Numbered from the stretch's first letter, positions 24,357 through 33,783 are shown. The stretch is 64,000 nt of DNA from Janthinobacterium sp. (GCF_009923995.1 NZ_RFSK01000003.1:62001-126000); one strand, 5' to 3'. The notes: a model not told the origin generated them from the sequence alone. Made by a program: numbers and translations.

Positions 24357-24758
24357 TCAGGCGGCGCGCATGCGGGCCGCCACGGCATCGGGCACGGCGC
24401 GCGGGCGCAGTGCCGCATCGACGCAGCCGATCTTGACGCGGGCCGTGTTGAGCAGGCTGTCGCCGCACCAGGCTTGTTGCAGGAAAACGATGGAGGCGCG
24501 CCCCATCTTTTCTATGCTCAGGGTTAATCTTAACGTGTCATCGAGCCTGGCTGGCGCATGATAGTCGGCGTTGACGCTTTTGACAACGAACATCGCGTCG
24601 TGCGTTTGCAGCAATTCCTGCTGGCCCACGTCGATGGCGCGCAGCCATTCGGTGCGTGCGCGCTCGAAGAATTTCAGGTAGTTCGCGTAATAGACGATGC
24701 CGCCGGCGTCGGTGTCTTCATAGTAGACACGTACGTTCCAGGTAAAGACTGAAGGCAT
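24357..24758 (-). CDS. ybgC: Acyl-CoA thioesterase YbgC, Tol-Pal operon
   Basis: A 133-residue hot-dog-fold thioesterase. The catalytic aspartate lies in YEDTDAGGIVYYANYLKFFE near residue 17, the 4-hydroxybenzoyl-CoA thioesterase-like pattern. It hydrolyses short-chain acyl-CoA and has been linked to acyl carrier protein and phospholipid metabolism. It is the first gene of the Tol-Pal operon, as in most proteobacteria. I use the ATG at 24758 (MPSVFTWNVR); the frame reaches 24872 but that extension is not family-like. Confidence 0.94.
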   Translation of the reverse strand: MPSVFTWNVRVYYEDTDAGGIVYYANYLKFFERARTEWLRAIDVGQQELLQTHDAMFVVKSVNADYHAPARLDDTLRLTLSIEKMGRASIVFLQQAWCGDSLLNTARVKIGCVDAALRPRAVPDAVAARMRAA

Positions 24759-25035
24759 GTTTATTGCGCCAGTAGTGAGATTGAGCAACATTTTACGCGA
24801 TTTTTCTTGTTGTGACTGTAGGCGCTTGCTGGAAAGCCATGTAAAAGCAGCATGCAAGTTGCACCGCAGCATTGTAGATCCGGGGTGCGCGATGGCAAGC
24901 TTCGTAACATACGCTTACATGCCCTGGCCAGGTTTAAGTTCAGCTTAAGAACGGGCGTCCTCACCCCGGGCATGGCCCGTGGCGCGCCCGGGCGGGCTGC
25001 AGCGCGCGGCGATTATAGCCGCAGCGTTGCATTCC

Positions 25036-25064
25036 TTGCTCAATTTGGGCACTTAACTTACAAT
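25036..25064 (+). promoter_or_regulatory. Promoter of the glyA transcript
   Basis: TTGCTC and TACAAT are separated by 17 bases. The expected start of transcription near 25071 falls just before the first stem of the ZTP riboswitch, which supports the assignment. Confidence 0.7.
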
Positions 25065-25075
25065 TTGATTTCCAT

Positions 25076-25200
25076 TACGTCTCACGTGACTGGCGAAAAG
25101 TCGGAGTGATCCCCACGATGTGGCGATCGTCTTGCCGGCGAAAGGTGGGCACCCACCGGGAAACGTGAGATTTTTCATCAGCCGTTCGCCTGGGTAGCCA
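25076..25200 (+). promoter_or_regulatory. ZTP riboswitch (pfl RNA motif) upstream of glyA
   Basis: The outer stem pairs TCTCACG (25080-25086) with CGTGAGA (25164-25170). Inside are the conserved segments CGTGACTGGCG at the 5' side and ACCGGGAAACG at the 3' side of the first domain, followed after a linker by the second-domain core CGCCTGGGTAGCC at 25187-25199. This arrangement and the location before glyA match the pfl motif, which binds ZTP/ZMP (AICAR phosphates) that accumulate when 10-formyl-THF is short. Ligand binding would raise GlyA, hence one-carbon folate. I see no strong terminator between the motif and the start at 25314, so control could act on translation. Confidence 0.85.
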
Positions 25201-25313
25201 CTATGGAAAAGCACGAAGAGGCTGCCCGTCCAATGTTGTTATTCACTTAACGCCGGCTCCCCTCATTCGATCCAACCTGCCAGTACAAGCACCCTCATAC
25301 TTGGAGTTTTTAC

Positions 25314-26561
25314 ATGTTTGCAAAAGATCACACCCTCGCCAACGTCGATCCTGAATTGTTCGCCGTCATCCAGAAAGAAAATACGCGCCAGCACGACCAC
25401 ATCGAACTGATCGCGTCGGAAAACTACACGTCGCCAGCCGTAATGGAAGCGCAAGGCTCGCAGCTGACGAACAAGTATGCGGAAGGCTATCCAGGCAAGC
25501 GCTACTACGGCGGCTGCGAATACGTCGACGTGGCCGAACAGCTGGCCATCGACCGCGTGAAACAGCTGTTCGGCGCCGAATGCGCCAACGTACAGCCGAA
25601 CTCGGGTTCGCAGGCGAACCAGGGCGTGTTCTTCGCCATGCTGAAACCGGGCGACCTGATCATGGGCATGTCGCTGGCCGAAGGCGGCCACCTGACCCAC
25701 GGCATGCCGCTGAACATGTCCGGCAAGTGGTTCGACGTCGTCTCCTACGGCCTGACGGCGGAAGAGGACATCGACTACGAAGCCATGGAACGCCTGGCCC
25801 GCGAACGCAAGCCCAAGCTGATCATCGCCGGCGCGTCGGCCTTCTCGAAAAAGATCGACTTCGAGCGTTTCAGCAAGATCGCCAAGGAAGTGGGCGCCTA
25901 CTTCATGGTCGACATGGCCCACTACGCGGGCCTGATCGCCGCCGGCCTGTACCCGAACCCGGTGCCGTTCGCCGACTTCGTCACTTCGACCACGCACAAA
26001 TCGCTGCGCGGCCCGCGCGGCGGCATCATCCTGATGAAGGCCGAACACGAAAAAGCCATCAACTCGGCCATCTTCCCCGGCATCCAGGGCGGCCCGCTGA
26101 TGCACGTGATCGCCGGCAAGGCCGTCGCCTTCAAGGAAGCGCTGAGCCCTGAATTCGTCGAATACCAGAAGCAAGTGGTCAAGAACGCCGACGTGCTGGC
26201 AAAAACCCTGATCAAGCGCGGCCTGCGCATCGTCTCGGGCGGCACGGAATCGCACGTCATGCTGGTCGACCTGCGCGCCAAGAACCTGACGGGCAAGGAA
26301 GCCGAAGCCATCCTCGGTTCCGCGCACATCACCTGCAACAAGAACGGCATCCCGAACGACCCGCAAAAACCATTCGTCACCTCGGGCATCCGCCTGGGCA
26401 GCCCGGCGATGACGACGCGCGGCTTCAAGGAAGCGCAAGCGGAAGAAGTGGGCAACCTGATCGCCGACGTGCTGGACAATCCGCATGACGCCGCCACCAT
26501 CGAGCGCGTGAAAGCGGCCGTGAAAGTGCTGGCCGACGCGCACCCTGTGTACGCTGCTTAA
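25314..26561 (+). CDS. glyA: Serine hydroxymethyltransferase
   Basis: A 415-residue PLP enzyme that converts serine and THF to glycine and methylene-THF. The PLP lysine is in [47 protein letters not shown] and [12 protein letters not shown] are standard signatures. Length is normal. GGAG lies eight bases before the ATG. It is monocistronic as far as visible, controlled by the ZTP riboswitch in its leader. Codon choice is strongly biased toward C/G third positions, as expected for a highly expressed gene. Confidence 0.98.
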   Translation: MFAKDHTLANVDPELFAVIQKENTRQHDHIELIASENYTSPAVMEAQGSQLTNKYAEGYPGKRYYGGCEYVDVAEQLAIDRVKQLFGAECANVQPNSGSQANQGVFFAMLKPGDLIMGMSLAEGGHLTHGMPLNMSGKWFDVVSYGLTAEEDIDYEAMERLARERKPKLIIAGASAFSKKIDFERFSKIAKEVGAYFMVDMAHYAGLIAAGLYPNPVPFADFVTSTTHKSLRGPRGGIILMKAEHEKAINSAIFPGIQGGPLMHVIAGKAVAFKEALSPEFVEYQKQVVKNADVLAKTLIKRGLRIVSGGTESHVMLVDLRAKNLTGKEAEAILGSAHITCNKNGIPNDPQKPFVTSGIRLGSPAMTTRGFKEAQAEEVGNLIADVLDNPHDAATIERVKAAVKVLADAHPVYAA

Positions 26562-26716
26562 GAGCCTGTTCCGGTAAAGGAATACATCCGCAGCAGACAG
26601 CCCCTCGGAAGCGGGTACTGCGTTGCTCGTCGTAGCCTGGCCCGCCATGCGTCCTCCTCGCGCCTTGTCCGCGCGACCGATGAGCAATCTGCTGCAGACG
26701 CTCCTGATCGGAATAG
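26562..26716. repeat. Long imperfect inverted repeat after glyA
   Basis: Starting at the glyA stop, the stretch folds back on itself: TTCCGGT near 26571 with ATCGGAA near 26706, GCAGCAGA near 26591 with TCTGCTGC near 26690, and TTGCTCGTCG near 26623 with CGATGAGCAA near 26680. The structure is about 155 bases with several mismatched bulges. It has no T-run. It may be a degenerate member of a dispersed repeat family or the 3' structure of the glyA mRNA. Confidence 0.55.
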
Positions 26717-26734
26717 TCGCTAATTATTTGTCCA

Positions 26735-26774
26735 GAATGTGTCATACGGAGTAAGATTCTGTATGACACATTCC
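26735..26774. repeat. 13-base perfect inverted repeat
   Basis: GAATGTGTCATAC (26735-26747) and GTATGACACATTC (26762-26774) are exact reverse complements around a 14-base loop. The symmetry could mark an operator or an RNA hairpin. It does not match the NrdR box (ACACTATATATAGTGT-like), although nrdR follows 230 bases downstream. Confidence 0.8.
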
Positions 26775-26788
26775 AGTCGTGCCCAAGG

Positions 26789-26820
26789 GCGCCCGGAGTG
26801 ATTCGGGCGCCTTTTATTTA
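26789..26820 (+). terminator. Intrinsic terminator between glyA and nrdR
   Basis: GGCGCCCG (26789-26796) pairs with CGGGCGCC (26805-26812), followed by TTTTATTT on the plus strand. It probably ends the glyA transcript or a transcript from between the two genes. Confidence 0.85.
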
Positions 26821-26822
26821 AC

Positions 26823-26950
26823 AACACCCGACCGTACCGTCGCCAGCGGAAGGGGCGGTGGCCAGGAAGCGCAACCGCACGAAGGTGCGGACGCCGAGCC
26901 GGTGCGCATCGCAGGCCGCCTGTGCCGACGCGCAGCAGGTGTTGACTGGC
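26823..26950 (+). repeat. Dispersed ~120-nt palindromic element, copy A
   Basis: Ends CAACACC...GGTGTTG are inverted. Inside are CCGTCGCCAGCGGAAGG, GGAAGCGCAA, the small hairpin CCGCAC-GAAG-GTGCGG, GTGCGCATCGCAGGCCGCC and GACGCGCAGCAGG. These blocks recur in the same order in the copies at 36659, 39963, 41208 (inverted) and 42538. The element ends 52 bases before the nrdR start. The 441 bases between glyA and nrdR (26562-27002) hold this and the other repeats listed, and no gene. Confidence 0.8.
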
Positions 26951-27002
26951 GCTCCGAGGCGGCGATTTTCCGTAATTACTACTATAAAGTTCTATCCAGC
27001 CC

Positions 27003-27464
27003 ATGAAATGTCCATTCTGCCAGCACGGCGATACCCAGGTTCTCGATACGCGCGTATCGGAGGAAGGGGATGCCATCCGGCGCCGGCGCCGCTGCAGCAA
27101 ATGCGACAAGCGTTTCACGACCTACGAGCGCATTGAACTTATCATGCCCGCCGTCGTCAAAAAGAATGGCAGCCGGACGGAGTTCGCTGCGGATAAGTTG
27201 CGCGGCAGTTTGATGCTGGCCTTGCGCAAGCGCCCCGTCGCGGCCGCCTCCGTGGATACCGCCATCGCCTCCATCCAGGAAAAACTGCTGACGAGCGGTT
27301 TGCGCGAAGTCGATTCCGGCTATATCGGCGAACTCGTCATGCAGGAACTCAAGCGCCTGGACAAGATCGCGTATATCCGCTTCGCCTCCGTGTACAAGAA
27401 TTTCGAAGACCTGGCCGAATTCCAGGATGCGATCGCCGAAGTGGGGCAGGCGCGCAAGCCCTGA
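27003..27464 (+). CDS. nrdR: Transcriptional repressor NrdR
   Basis: A 153-residue repressor of ribonucleotide reductase genes. A zinc ribbon with Cys3, Cys6, Cys31 and Cys34 is followed by the ATP-cone domain (about 49-139) that senses ATP versus dATP. The MKCPFC start and RRRRRCSKC segment are invariant in the family. In many proteobacteria nrdR is next to ribD and follows glyA; here that order is kept but a 7.5-kb pilus cluster sits between nrdR and ribD. Confidence 0.97.
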   Translation: MKCPFCQHGDTQVLDTRVSEEGDAIRRRRRCSKCDKRFTTYERIELIMPAVVKKNGSRTEFAADKLRGSLMLALRKRPVAAASVDTAIASIQEKLLTSGLREVDSGYIGELVMQELKRLDKIAYIRFASVYKNFEDLAEFQDAIAEVGQARKP

Positions 27465-27695
27465 AGCTCCCCGCCGTTGCCTGCCGCCAGCGGGACTGAT
27501 GGACCGTCCCGCACCACCACGCCAGCGCTTGCCTGGCAAGCCGCCTGAGCAATCCCGGCGCGTTTTTTTCTCCGCTTTTTCCTGATTTCCGCCTTTTCGC
27601 CGCGACGTTTGCGCTGCCTCATGCCCGCGTTTCGGCGCGCGCCTATCGTGTAGCTGGGCCGTGCTTCCGCGCGGCGCAATTTGCAGGAGGACGTC

Positions 27696-28286
27696 ATGCA
27701 CGGCAGTGCGCGTGGACCCATGGATGGCAGTTCCCTCGTCGAGGTGCTGGTGTCGCTGCTGCTACTGGCGCTGGGTCTGCTCGGCGCCAGCATTTTGCAG
27801 CTGACCTCCCTGCGCGCGCGCCATGAATCGGCGCTGCTGTCGGCCGCCGCGCAGCTGGCCGCCGGCATGGCCGAACGCATGCGCGCCAACAGCGCGCTCA
27901 TGGCCGGTCCCGACGCCGGCAATCCCTACCTGGGCGTGGCCTACGAAGCGGCGCCGGACGGTAGCCCTGCGCAGGATGGCGGCGCGCCCGCCTGCTTCGG
28001 TGCCGGCGCCTGCGGCGCGGCGCAGCTGGCGCAATACGATATCGCCGAATGGAAGCAGCAACTGCAGGCGGGCTTGCCCGGCGCCCGCCTGCACATCTGC
28101 CGCGACATGGCGGCGTGGAATGCCGCCGCCCAGGGGCCGGACTGGGCTTGCAGCGGCGGCAAGGGGGCGCCCGTCGTCATCAAGCTGGGCTGGCGCGGCC
28201 GCCAGCCCGACGGCCAGGCCGCCTCGAACGGGGCGGGCGAAGCACCTCCCAAACTGCTGCTGCAGCTGGGCGGAGGCGGTCCATGA
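27696..28286 (+). CDS. pilV: Type IV pilus minor pilin PilV
   Basis: A 196-residue pseudopilin. After a short leader ending GPMDG, the hydrophobic helix SSLVEVLVSLLLLALGLLG begins with Glu at +5, the signal for prepilin peptidase cleavage and methylation. LQLTSLRARHESALLSAAAQLA is the usual PilV continuation. With PilW, PilX and PilE it forms the priming tip complex that carries PilY1. AGGAGG lies seven bases before the ATG at 27696; an in-frame TTG at 27681 precedes that site. The last codons overlap pilW (ATGA). Confidence 0.9.
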   Translation: MHGSARGPMDGSSLVEVLVSLLLLALGLLGASILQLTSLRARHESALLSAAAQLAAGMAERMRANSALMAGPDAGNPYLGVAYEAAPDGSPAQDGGAPACFGAGACGAAQLAQYDIAEWKQQLQAGLPGARLHICRDMAAWNAAAQGPDWACSGGKGAPVVIKLGWRGRQPDGQAASNGAGEAPPKLLLQLGGGGP

Positions 28287-29263
28287 ACGGCATGCGGGGC
28301 GGGGGAGCCAGCAGGCGCCGGGGCATGGGTCTGGTTGAATTGCTGGTGGCCATGGCGCTTGGCGCCTTGCTGCTGCTCGCCGCCAGCGCCGTGCTGCTGG
28401 CGGCGAGCAGCAGTTATGCGGAGCAGTCGGCCGGCGCGCGCCTGGACGACAACGGCCGCTATGCGCTCGACGCCATCGCCCGCGCCGTGCGCCAGACGGC
28501 ATACGTGAACTGGGACGGCGATGCCGCGCCGCTGTTTCACGCCAGCGAAGACAGCGCCAATATCGCCGGGCTCGACGCGCATGGCCTGGGCAAGAACAGC
28601 GAGGGCATCAGCCAGGCCTTGCCCGACGTCATGCATGGCAGCGACGTGCTGGCCTTGCGCTATGACGGTGCCGGCGCGGACGAGGGCGGCGACGGTTCCG
28701 TCCTCAATTGCGCCGGCTTCGGCGTGGGCGCCGCGCACACCGAGGCGCAGCGGGGCTGGAGCATCTTCTACGTGGCGCAGGGGGCCGATGGCGAGGGCGA
28801 ATTGCGCTGCAAATACCGTGGCGCGAACGGCTGGGGCGCGGATGCCATCATCCGCGGCGTCGACGGCTTCCAGGTGCTGTATGGCCTCGATACGGATACG
28901 CCGCCCGATGGCGTGGCCAACCGGTACGTCAACGCCAGCTGGCTCGATGCCGCCGACGCGGCGCTGCTGCTGGCGGGCGAGACGGCGGCCGAACGGCAGC
29001 GCGACTTTCACCGCCGCACGCACTGGAAGCGCATCGCCGGCGTGCGCGTGGCGCTGCTGCTGCATGGAGAAGCGGGCGCGGCGGGCAAGCTTGAGGACAT
29101 GGGGCCGGCGCAGTTCGACCTGTTCGGCAAGGCGTATGCCGAGGCGCAGGGCGCCGGCGACCCGGGCGCGCGCGTGCTGCGGACGGCATTTCCGCCCGCC
29201 CTGCAGGGACGGCGGCGGCAGATCGTGCAAACGAGCATCATGCTGCGCAACGGGCCGGAATAG
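28283..29263 (+). CDS. pilW: Type IV pilus minor pilin PilW
   Basis: A 326-residue pseudopilin. The cleavage context RRRG before MGLVELLVAMALGALLLLA places Glu at +5. The remainder is a large globular domain with ARLDDNGRYALDAIARAVRQ, the usual PilW segment after the helix. The ATG overlaps the pilV stop and has GGAGGCGG upstream, indicating translational coupling. The frame is open for 234 bases upstream but that part overlaps pilV and is not counted. Confidence 0.9.
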   Translation: MNGMRGGGASRRRGMGLVELLVAMALGALLLLAASAVLLAASSSYAEQSAGARLDDNGRYALDAIARAVRQTAYVNWDGDAAPLFHASEDSANIAGLDAHGLGKNSEGISQALPDVMHGSDVLALRYDGAGADEGGDGSVLNCAGFGVGAAHTEAQRGWSIFYVAQGADGEGELRCKYRGANGWGADAIIRGVDGFQVLYGLDTDTPPDGVANRYVNASWLDAADAALLLAGETAAERQRDFHRRTHWKRIAGVRVALLLHGEAGAAGKLEDMGPAQFDLFGKAYAEAQGAGDPGARVLRTAFPPALQGRRRQIVQTSIMLRNGPE

Positions 29264-29266
29264 GCG

Positions 29267-29917
29267 ATGCGTGCCCCTGTCCGCCGACGGGCCGTGTCCG
29301 TGTACATGTGTGGCGCGACCCTCGTGTACGTGCTGTGCCTGCTGGTCGTGATCCTGCTGCTGGGCGTGTCGGCGGCGCGGATGGCCTTGCAGGCAGAGAA
29401 GGCGGCGCGCGGCGCGCGTGACCGGCATGTCGCCTTCCAGGCGGCGGAGGAGGCATTGATGGATGCGCAGAACGATATCGAAGGCTTGCCCGGCGCACCC
29501 GGACGCAGCGGCCTGTTCGCGCCGGGCAGTGCGGCGGGCTTCGCGCAGGCTTGCGGCCAGGGGGATGAACTGGGCTTGTGCCTGCCTGCGGCCAAGGGCG
29601 CGCCGGCCCTGTGGCTGACCATGGAGTTGGATGCGGCCGAATCGGCCGGCGGCGCCAGCCGCTCGGTGCCATATGGCCAGTTTACGGGCGCGGCCATGCA
29701 GACGGGGCAGGGCTTGCTGCCCGCGCGCCGGCCCCGCTACATCATCGAATTGCTGCCATTTCATGCGCCGGGCGAAGAGGCGGGGACGGCGGCCGGCAGT
29801 CTCGCCACGGAAAACTATGTGTACCGCATCACGGCCATCGGTTTCGGCGCGCAGGACGGCACGCAGGTGGTGCTGCAAAGCTACTACCGCAAGCAGGCGG
29901 CCGGGGCGGTGCCATGA
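29267..29917 (+). CDS. pilX: Type IV pilus assembly protein PilX
   Basis: A 216-residue minor pilin. A basic start is followed by the hydrophobic helix LVYVLCLLVVILLLGVSAAR and the PilX-type continuation ALQAEKAARGARDRHVAFQAAEEAL. As is common in PilX, there is no Glu at +5 after the presumed cleavage glycine. It starts three bases after pilW and its stop overlaps pilY1, so it belongs to the same operon. Confidence 0.86.
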   Translation: MRAPVRRRAVSVYMCGATLVYVLCLLVVILLLGVSAARMALQAEKAARGARDRHVAFQAAEEALMDAQNDIEGLPGAPGRSGLFAPGSAAGFAQACGQGDELGLCLPAAKGAPALWLTMELDAAESAGGASRSVPYGQFTGAAMQTGQGLLPARRPRYIIELLPFHAPGEEAGTAAGSLATENYVYRITAIGFGAQDGTQVVLQSYYRKQAAGAVP

Positions 29918-32900
29918 GGGTGCCGCCCTCCGCCGTGCGGCGCGCCGGCCGGGCCTGGCTGGCGCTGCCGCTGTTGTGCCTGGGCTGCCTGGCCGGCCCC
30001 GCGCTGCCGGCCGCCACGCCCACCGTGGCCCTGGAGCGTGCCGACGTGGGTTTGCGCGGCGCGCGCGTGCCGCCGAACCTGCTGCTCAACCTGTCGCTCA
30101 CGCATGCGGCGGCCGCGGCGGCCCATGGCGGCGACTATGCGCCGCAGCGCGAGTACGCGGGCTACTTTCATGCGCGCATGTGCTACAGCTATCCCTATCT
30201 CGGCAAGGGCGGTGCCCTGCAGCCCGACTTGCGCGCAGCGACCGCTTACTTCTCCGTGCTGAAGCAGGCCGACGCCCTGCATGGCTGTGGCGGGGATAGT
30301 TTCAGCGGCAACTTTCTCAACTGGGCCAGCACCAGCATGCTCGACCTCGTCCGTTATGCCTTGACGGGCGGCGACCGCGTCATCGACGAAGTGCGCAGGA
30401 CGGTGCTGCAGCGCGCCTATCTGCCCGACGGCGGCGCCGGACCCGATTTTTTCGCCCATCCCGTGTTTTTCCCGCGCAAGGTGCTGCGCGAGGGCGTCGC
30501 GGCCGCGACGCCATTTGCGCTGGCGCAATTGTCCATCGTTTCCTGCCGTAACCGCCTGCTGTTCGGCGATGGCAGCTTGCCTCCGGGCGGCAGCTGTGAT
30601 GACCCCGGCGCCGCCGGCGCGCACGGCGTGTTCCTGGCGCGCGTGCGGGTATGCGACGCGGACGAGGGACCGCTGCGCGACGACTTGTGCCTGGCGTATG
30701 GCAAGAACTACAAGCCGGCGGGCGCCATCCAGCGCCATGGCGGCAGGGTGCGCGTGGGCGTGTTTGGGCACTTGAACGGCAAGCCGGCCGGCACGGCCCA
30801 GGCATATGGCGGCGTGCTGCGCACCCCGCTGCACCACGCGGGAGCGCAGCGCTGGATGGCGCCCGACTTTGTGCCGCAAGACAATGCCGATGCCGAATGG
30901 AATCCCGTCAATGGCGTGTATGCGGCGCATGGCGGCGGGGTGACCGCTTACATCAATGGCCTGGGCCGCGGCAATGCCGGGCGTCCCGGCGCCTATGCGG
31001 GGGCGGCGCCGCTGGCCGAACTGCTGTACGAATCGCTGCGCTACCTGCAGGGACGGCAGGCCAGCCCCGTGGTGCCGCCGGCGACGTCCCCGCCTGCCAT
31101 GGACGAGGGCTTGCCAGTCGTCACACTGTGGAGCGACCCGCAGGCGGCCAGCTGCCAGCGCCAGGTGGTCGTCAGCCTCGGCGATGCGGGCCTGGCGGGC
31201 GACCGCTACGTGCCCGGCAACGTGCCCGTCCGCCCCGCGCCTGGCGGCGGCAACGACCGTGCGCGCGCCGTGGACGGATTTGTGCCGCCGCCGCTGGACG
31301 CGATGGCCTGGACGCGGGCCGTGGGCAAGCTGGAAAGCGACGGCGGCCAGGGCAATCCAGCACCGCTTCCCGCCCTGGCCGGACTGGAACTGCAGGCCGA
31401 AGCCACGGGCGGCGCCAGCTACCATGCGGCCGGGCTGGCGTACTGGTCGCACGTGCAAGCCCTGCGTCCCGGCCGGAGCACCGGCGCGCCGACGGTCGAC
31501 CATTACGCGGGCGACTTGCGCCAGGGCGATCCGGCGGCCGGGCCGGACGTCACGCCCTTGCTGCTGGCAGCCAAGTATGGCGGTTTCCAGGATGCCAATG
31601 GCGACGCCAATCCCTTCCGGAGCGCCACCGGCAGCGCGCTGGCGGAATGGAGCATGGACGGGCGCCGCCCCGCCCATTACTTGCCCGGCAGCGATCCGCC
31701 CGCCCTCGTCGCGGGCTTGCGTGCCGCCTTCGCGGCGGCGGACCAGGGCACGGATCCGCTGGCGCTGCCGGGTCCTGCGCTGGTGGCGCTGGCCAGCGGC
31801 ACGGAAGAGGCGTACTGGTTCCACACGCAGCTGCGCCTGGCCGACGGCGGCATGAGCCTGTCGCGCAGCGGGCTGGCCGTCGGCGGCGAGGGCGGCCTGG
31901 CCATCGGCAAGACGTGGTGGCAAACGGGGGAAGTGGCGGCAGCGGCGCCTGCGGTCCTGCGTCCCGTGTACACGCCCGGCGCCGGGGGCGCCCTGGTGCC
32001 GTTGGCGTGGCAAGCCCTGTCGGCGACGCAGCGGGTAGCGTTCGACGGCGGCGATGGCCAGGGCGAGCGGCGGCTGGCGTATCTGCTGGGCAAGCGGACG
32101 GACGAAGCGGGCCAGCCGGGCGGCGTCCTGCGGCGCCGCTCGGGCAGCCTGGGCGCGGCCCCGTATGGCAACCTCGTCTACGTGGGCGCGCCCGCGCCAG
32201 GCATGCCCGGCGTCGGCTATGGCGCGCACCGCAAGGCCCTGCAACAGCGGCGAAAAATGCTGTACCTGGGCGCCAATGACGGCTTGCTGCACGCCTTCGA
32301 TGCGCGCACGGGGAATGAACTGTTTGGCTATCTGCCGCAAGCCCTGCTGCACGGCGCGGCGGCGGCTGCAAGCACTCACTACAGCCCCGGGCCCTTGCTG
32401 GACGGGGCCGCCGCCACGGCGGAAGTCCTGGCCGCAGGGCGCTGGAAGACGGTGCTGGCATCCGGCATGGGCGGCGGGGCGCAGGGCGTGTTTGCGCTCG
32501 ACATCACCGACCCGGCCCGCTTTGCGCAGGATGGGGCACTGTGGGAGTTTACGGACCGCGACGACAAGCTCATGGGTAACGTGCGCGCGCCGCCCGGCTT
32601 TGCCCGCATCAATATGGGCGGCAAGGATGGCGCCGTGGCCTATCGCGACTTTGCCGTGGTCAGCAGCGGCTACAACAACTACGCTGACGATGGCAAGGAA
32701 ACGACGGCCCCCGCATCGGCCGCCGCCATCTTCCTGCTGGCGCTGGACAAGCCGCCCGGCGCGCCCTGGCTGCTGGGCAGCAATTATTTCCGCCTGAAAG
32801 TGCCCGTGGCCAACAGTGGCACCAACAGCGGCGCAGGCGATGGTGGCCATGACACCGATGCCGCGCCGCTTGCCCACGCGCTGGGGCCGCCCGCGCCGGT

Positions 32901-33783
32901 GCCGGGAACGGATGGCGCGCTGGCCTGGATGTATGCGGGCGACTTGCAGGGCAATCTCTGGCGCTTCGAGATGGCTGGCGGTCCGCCGTGGAAGGATGGC
33001 GTGGGACGCAAGCTGATTTTCGTCGCGCGCGACGGGCAGGGACGGCGCCAGCCTATCACGCAGCAGGTCAAGGTGGCTTACGCGCCGGGCGGCGGTTATC
33101 TGCTGCTGTTCGGCACGGGCAAGCTGGTCGAGGCGGCCGATGCCTGGCCCGGCGCCTTCCTGTCGCAGGCGTTTTATGCCGTGCATGACGATGGGCAGGA
33201 CGGGTCGCCCACGCTGGGCAGGGCCGACCTGGCGCCGCGCCGGCTGGATGCGGCGGACGGGGGCGTGCGCGTCGATGGCGCCGAGGTGCGCTACACGGGT
33301 AGCGGGGCCATGCGCGGCTGGTATGTCGATTTCCTTGATGTGGCGCAAACGGGCGAACGCAGCATCACCAGCCCCGTGCTGGCGGCGGGACGGGTGATCT
33401 TCAATACCGTCCTGCCTGGGCGCGATGCTTGCGCCAGGCCGGCCACGCGCCTGTATGCGCTCGACGTGCTGAGCGGCTTTGCCGCCGACGATGGCGGCCT
33501 CGTGCAGGCTGGAGCCGTGACGGGGCGCTTGCTCGATGGCCTGGCGCGGGCGCCGCCCCAGGTGCTGGAATTGGGCAGCAGCGTGGGTGCCGTCGCGCCG
33601 ACGGGCCGCGCCGGGGAGCGCAAGACGCTGGCCGTAGTGCAGCCCGGTCTGCCTGGCGCGGCGGCCGGGCCGCTGCCCGGCTTCAAGTTCGTCAGTGCGC
33701 CGCTGCCCGCCCGGCGCCTCAGCTGGCGGGAAGTGGCGAACTGGCGCGAACTGCATGAAGCGGCGCAGAAGAAAGCGCCGTGA
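29914..33783 (+). CDS. pilY1: Type IV pilus tip adhesin/assembly factor PilY1
   Basis: A 1289-residue secreted protein with a signal peptide (about residues 1-33, ending LPAAT). The N-terminal part is variable and has PPNLLLNLSLTHAA and YAGYFHARMCYSYPY typical of this family; the C-terminal part (about 770-1200) is the PilY1 beta-propeller, marked by KMLYLGANDGLLHAFDARTG, AGDLQGNLWRFEM and FGTGKLVEA. PilY1 sits at the pilus tip, promotes extension, and can act in adhesion and surface sensing. I could not identify a clear EF-hand-like calcium loop by eye. The start overlaps the pilX stop by four bases. Confidence 0.93.
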   Translation: MRVPPSAVRRAGRAWLALPLLCLGCLAGPALPAATPTVALERADVGLRGARVPPNLLLNLSLTHAAAAAAHGGDYAPQREYAGYFHARMCYSYPYLGKGGALQPDLRAATAYFSVLKQADALHGCGGDSFSGNFLNWASTSMLDLVRYALTGGDRVIDEVRRTVLQRAYLPDGGAGPDFFAHPVFFPRKVLREGVAAATPFALAQLSIVSCRNRLLFGDGSLPPGGSCDDPGAAGAHGVFLARVRVCDADEGPLRDDLCLAYGKNYKPAGAIQRHGGRVRVGVFGHLNGKPAGTAQAYGGVLRTPLHHAGAQRWMAPDFVPQDNADAEWNPVNGVYAAHGGGVTAYINGLGRGNAGRPGAYAGAAPLAELLYESLRYLQGRQASPVVPPATSPPAMDEGLPVVTLWSDPQAASCQRQVVVSLGDAGLAGDRYVPGNVPVRPAPGGGNDRARAVDGFVPPPLDAMAWTRAVGKLESDGGQGNPAPLPALAGLELQAEATGGASYHAAGLAYWSHVQALRPGRSTGAPTVDHYAGDLRQGDPAAGPDVTPLLLAAKYGGFQDANGDANPFRSATGSALAEWSMDGRRPAHYLPGSDPPALVAGLRAAFAAADQGTDPLALPGPALVALASGTEEAYWFHTQLRLADGGMSLSRSGLAVGGEGGLAIGKTWWQTGEVAAAAPAVLRPVYTPGAGGALVPLAWQALSATQRVAFDGGDGQGERRLAYLLGKRTDEAGQPGGVLRRRSGSLGAAPYGNLVYVGAPAPGMPGVGYGAHRKALQQRRKMLYLGANDGLLHAFDARTGNELFGYLPQALLHGAAAAASTHYSPGPLLDGAAATAEVLAAGRWKTVLASGMGGGAQGVFALDITDPARFAQDGALWEFTDRDDKLMGNVRAPPGFARINMGGKDGAVAYRDFAVVSSGYNNYADDGKETTAPASAAAIFLLALDKPPGAPWLLGSNYFRLKVPVANSGTNSGAGDGGHDTDAAPLAHALGPPAPVPGTDGALAWMYAGDLQGNLWRFEMAGGPPWKDGVGRKLIFVARDGQGRRQPITQQVKVAYAPGGGYLLLFGTGKLVEAADAWPGAFLSQAFYAVHDDGQDGSPTLGRADLAPRRLDAADGGVRVDGAEVRYTGSGAMRGWYVDFLDVAQTGERSITSPVLAAGRVIFNTVLPGRDACARPATRLYALDVLSGFAADDGGLVQAGAVTGRLLDGLARAPPQVLELGSSVGAVAPTGRAGERKTLAVVQPGLPGAAAGPLPGFKFVSAPLPARRLSWREVANWRELHEAAQKKAP

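Noticed and set aside
26735-26774. The 13-base inverted repeat as an NrdR box
   Set aside because: The sequence does not resemble the ACAC-TATAT-GTGT pattern, and NrdR boxes occur in front of nrd operons, not usually nrdR.
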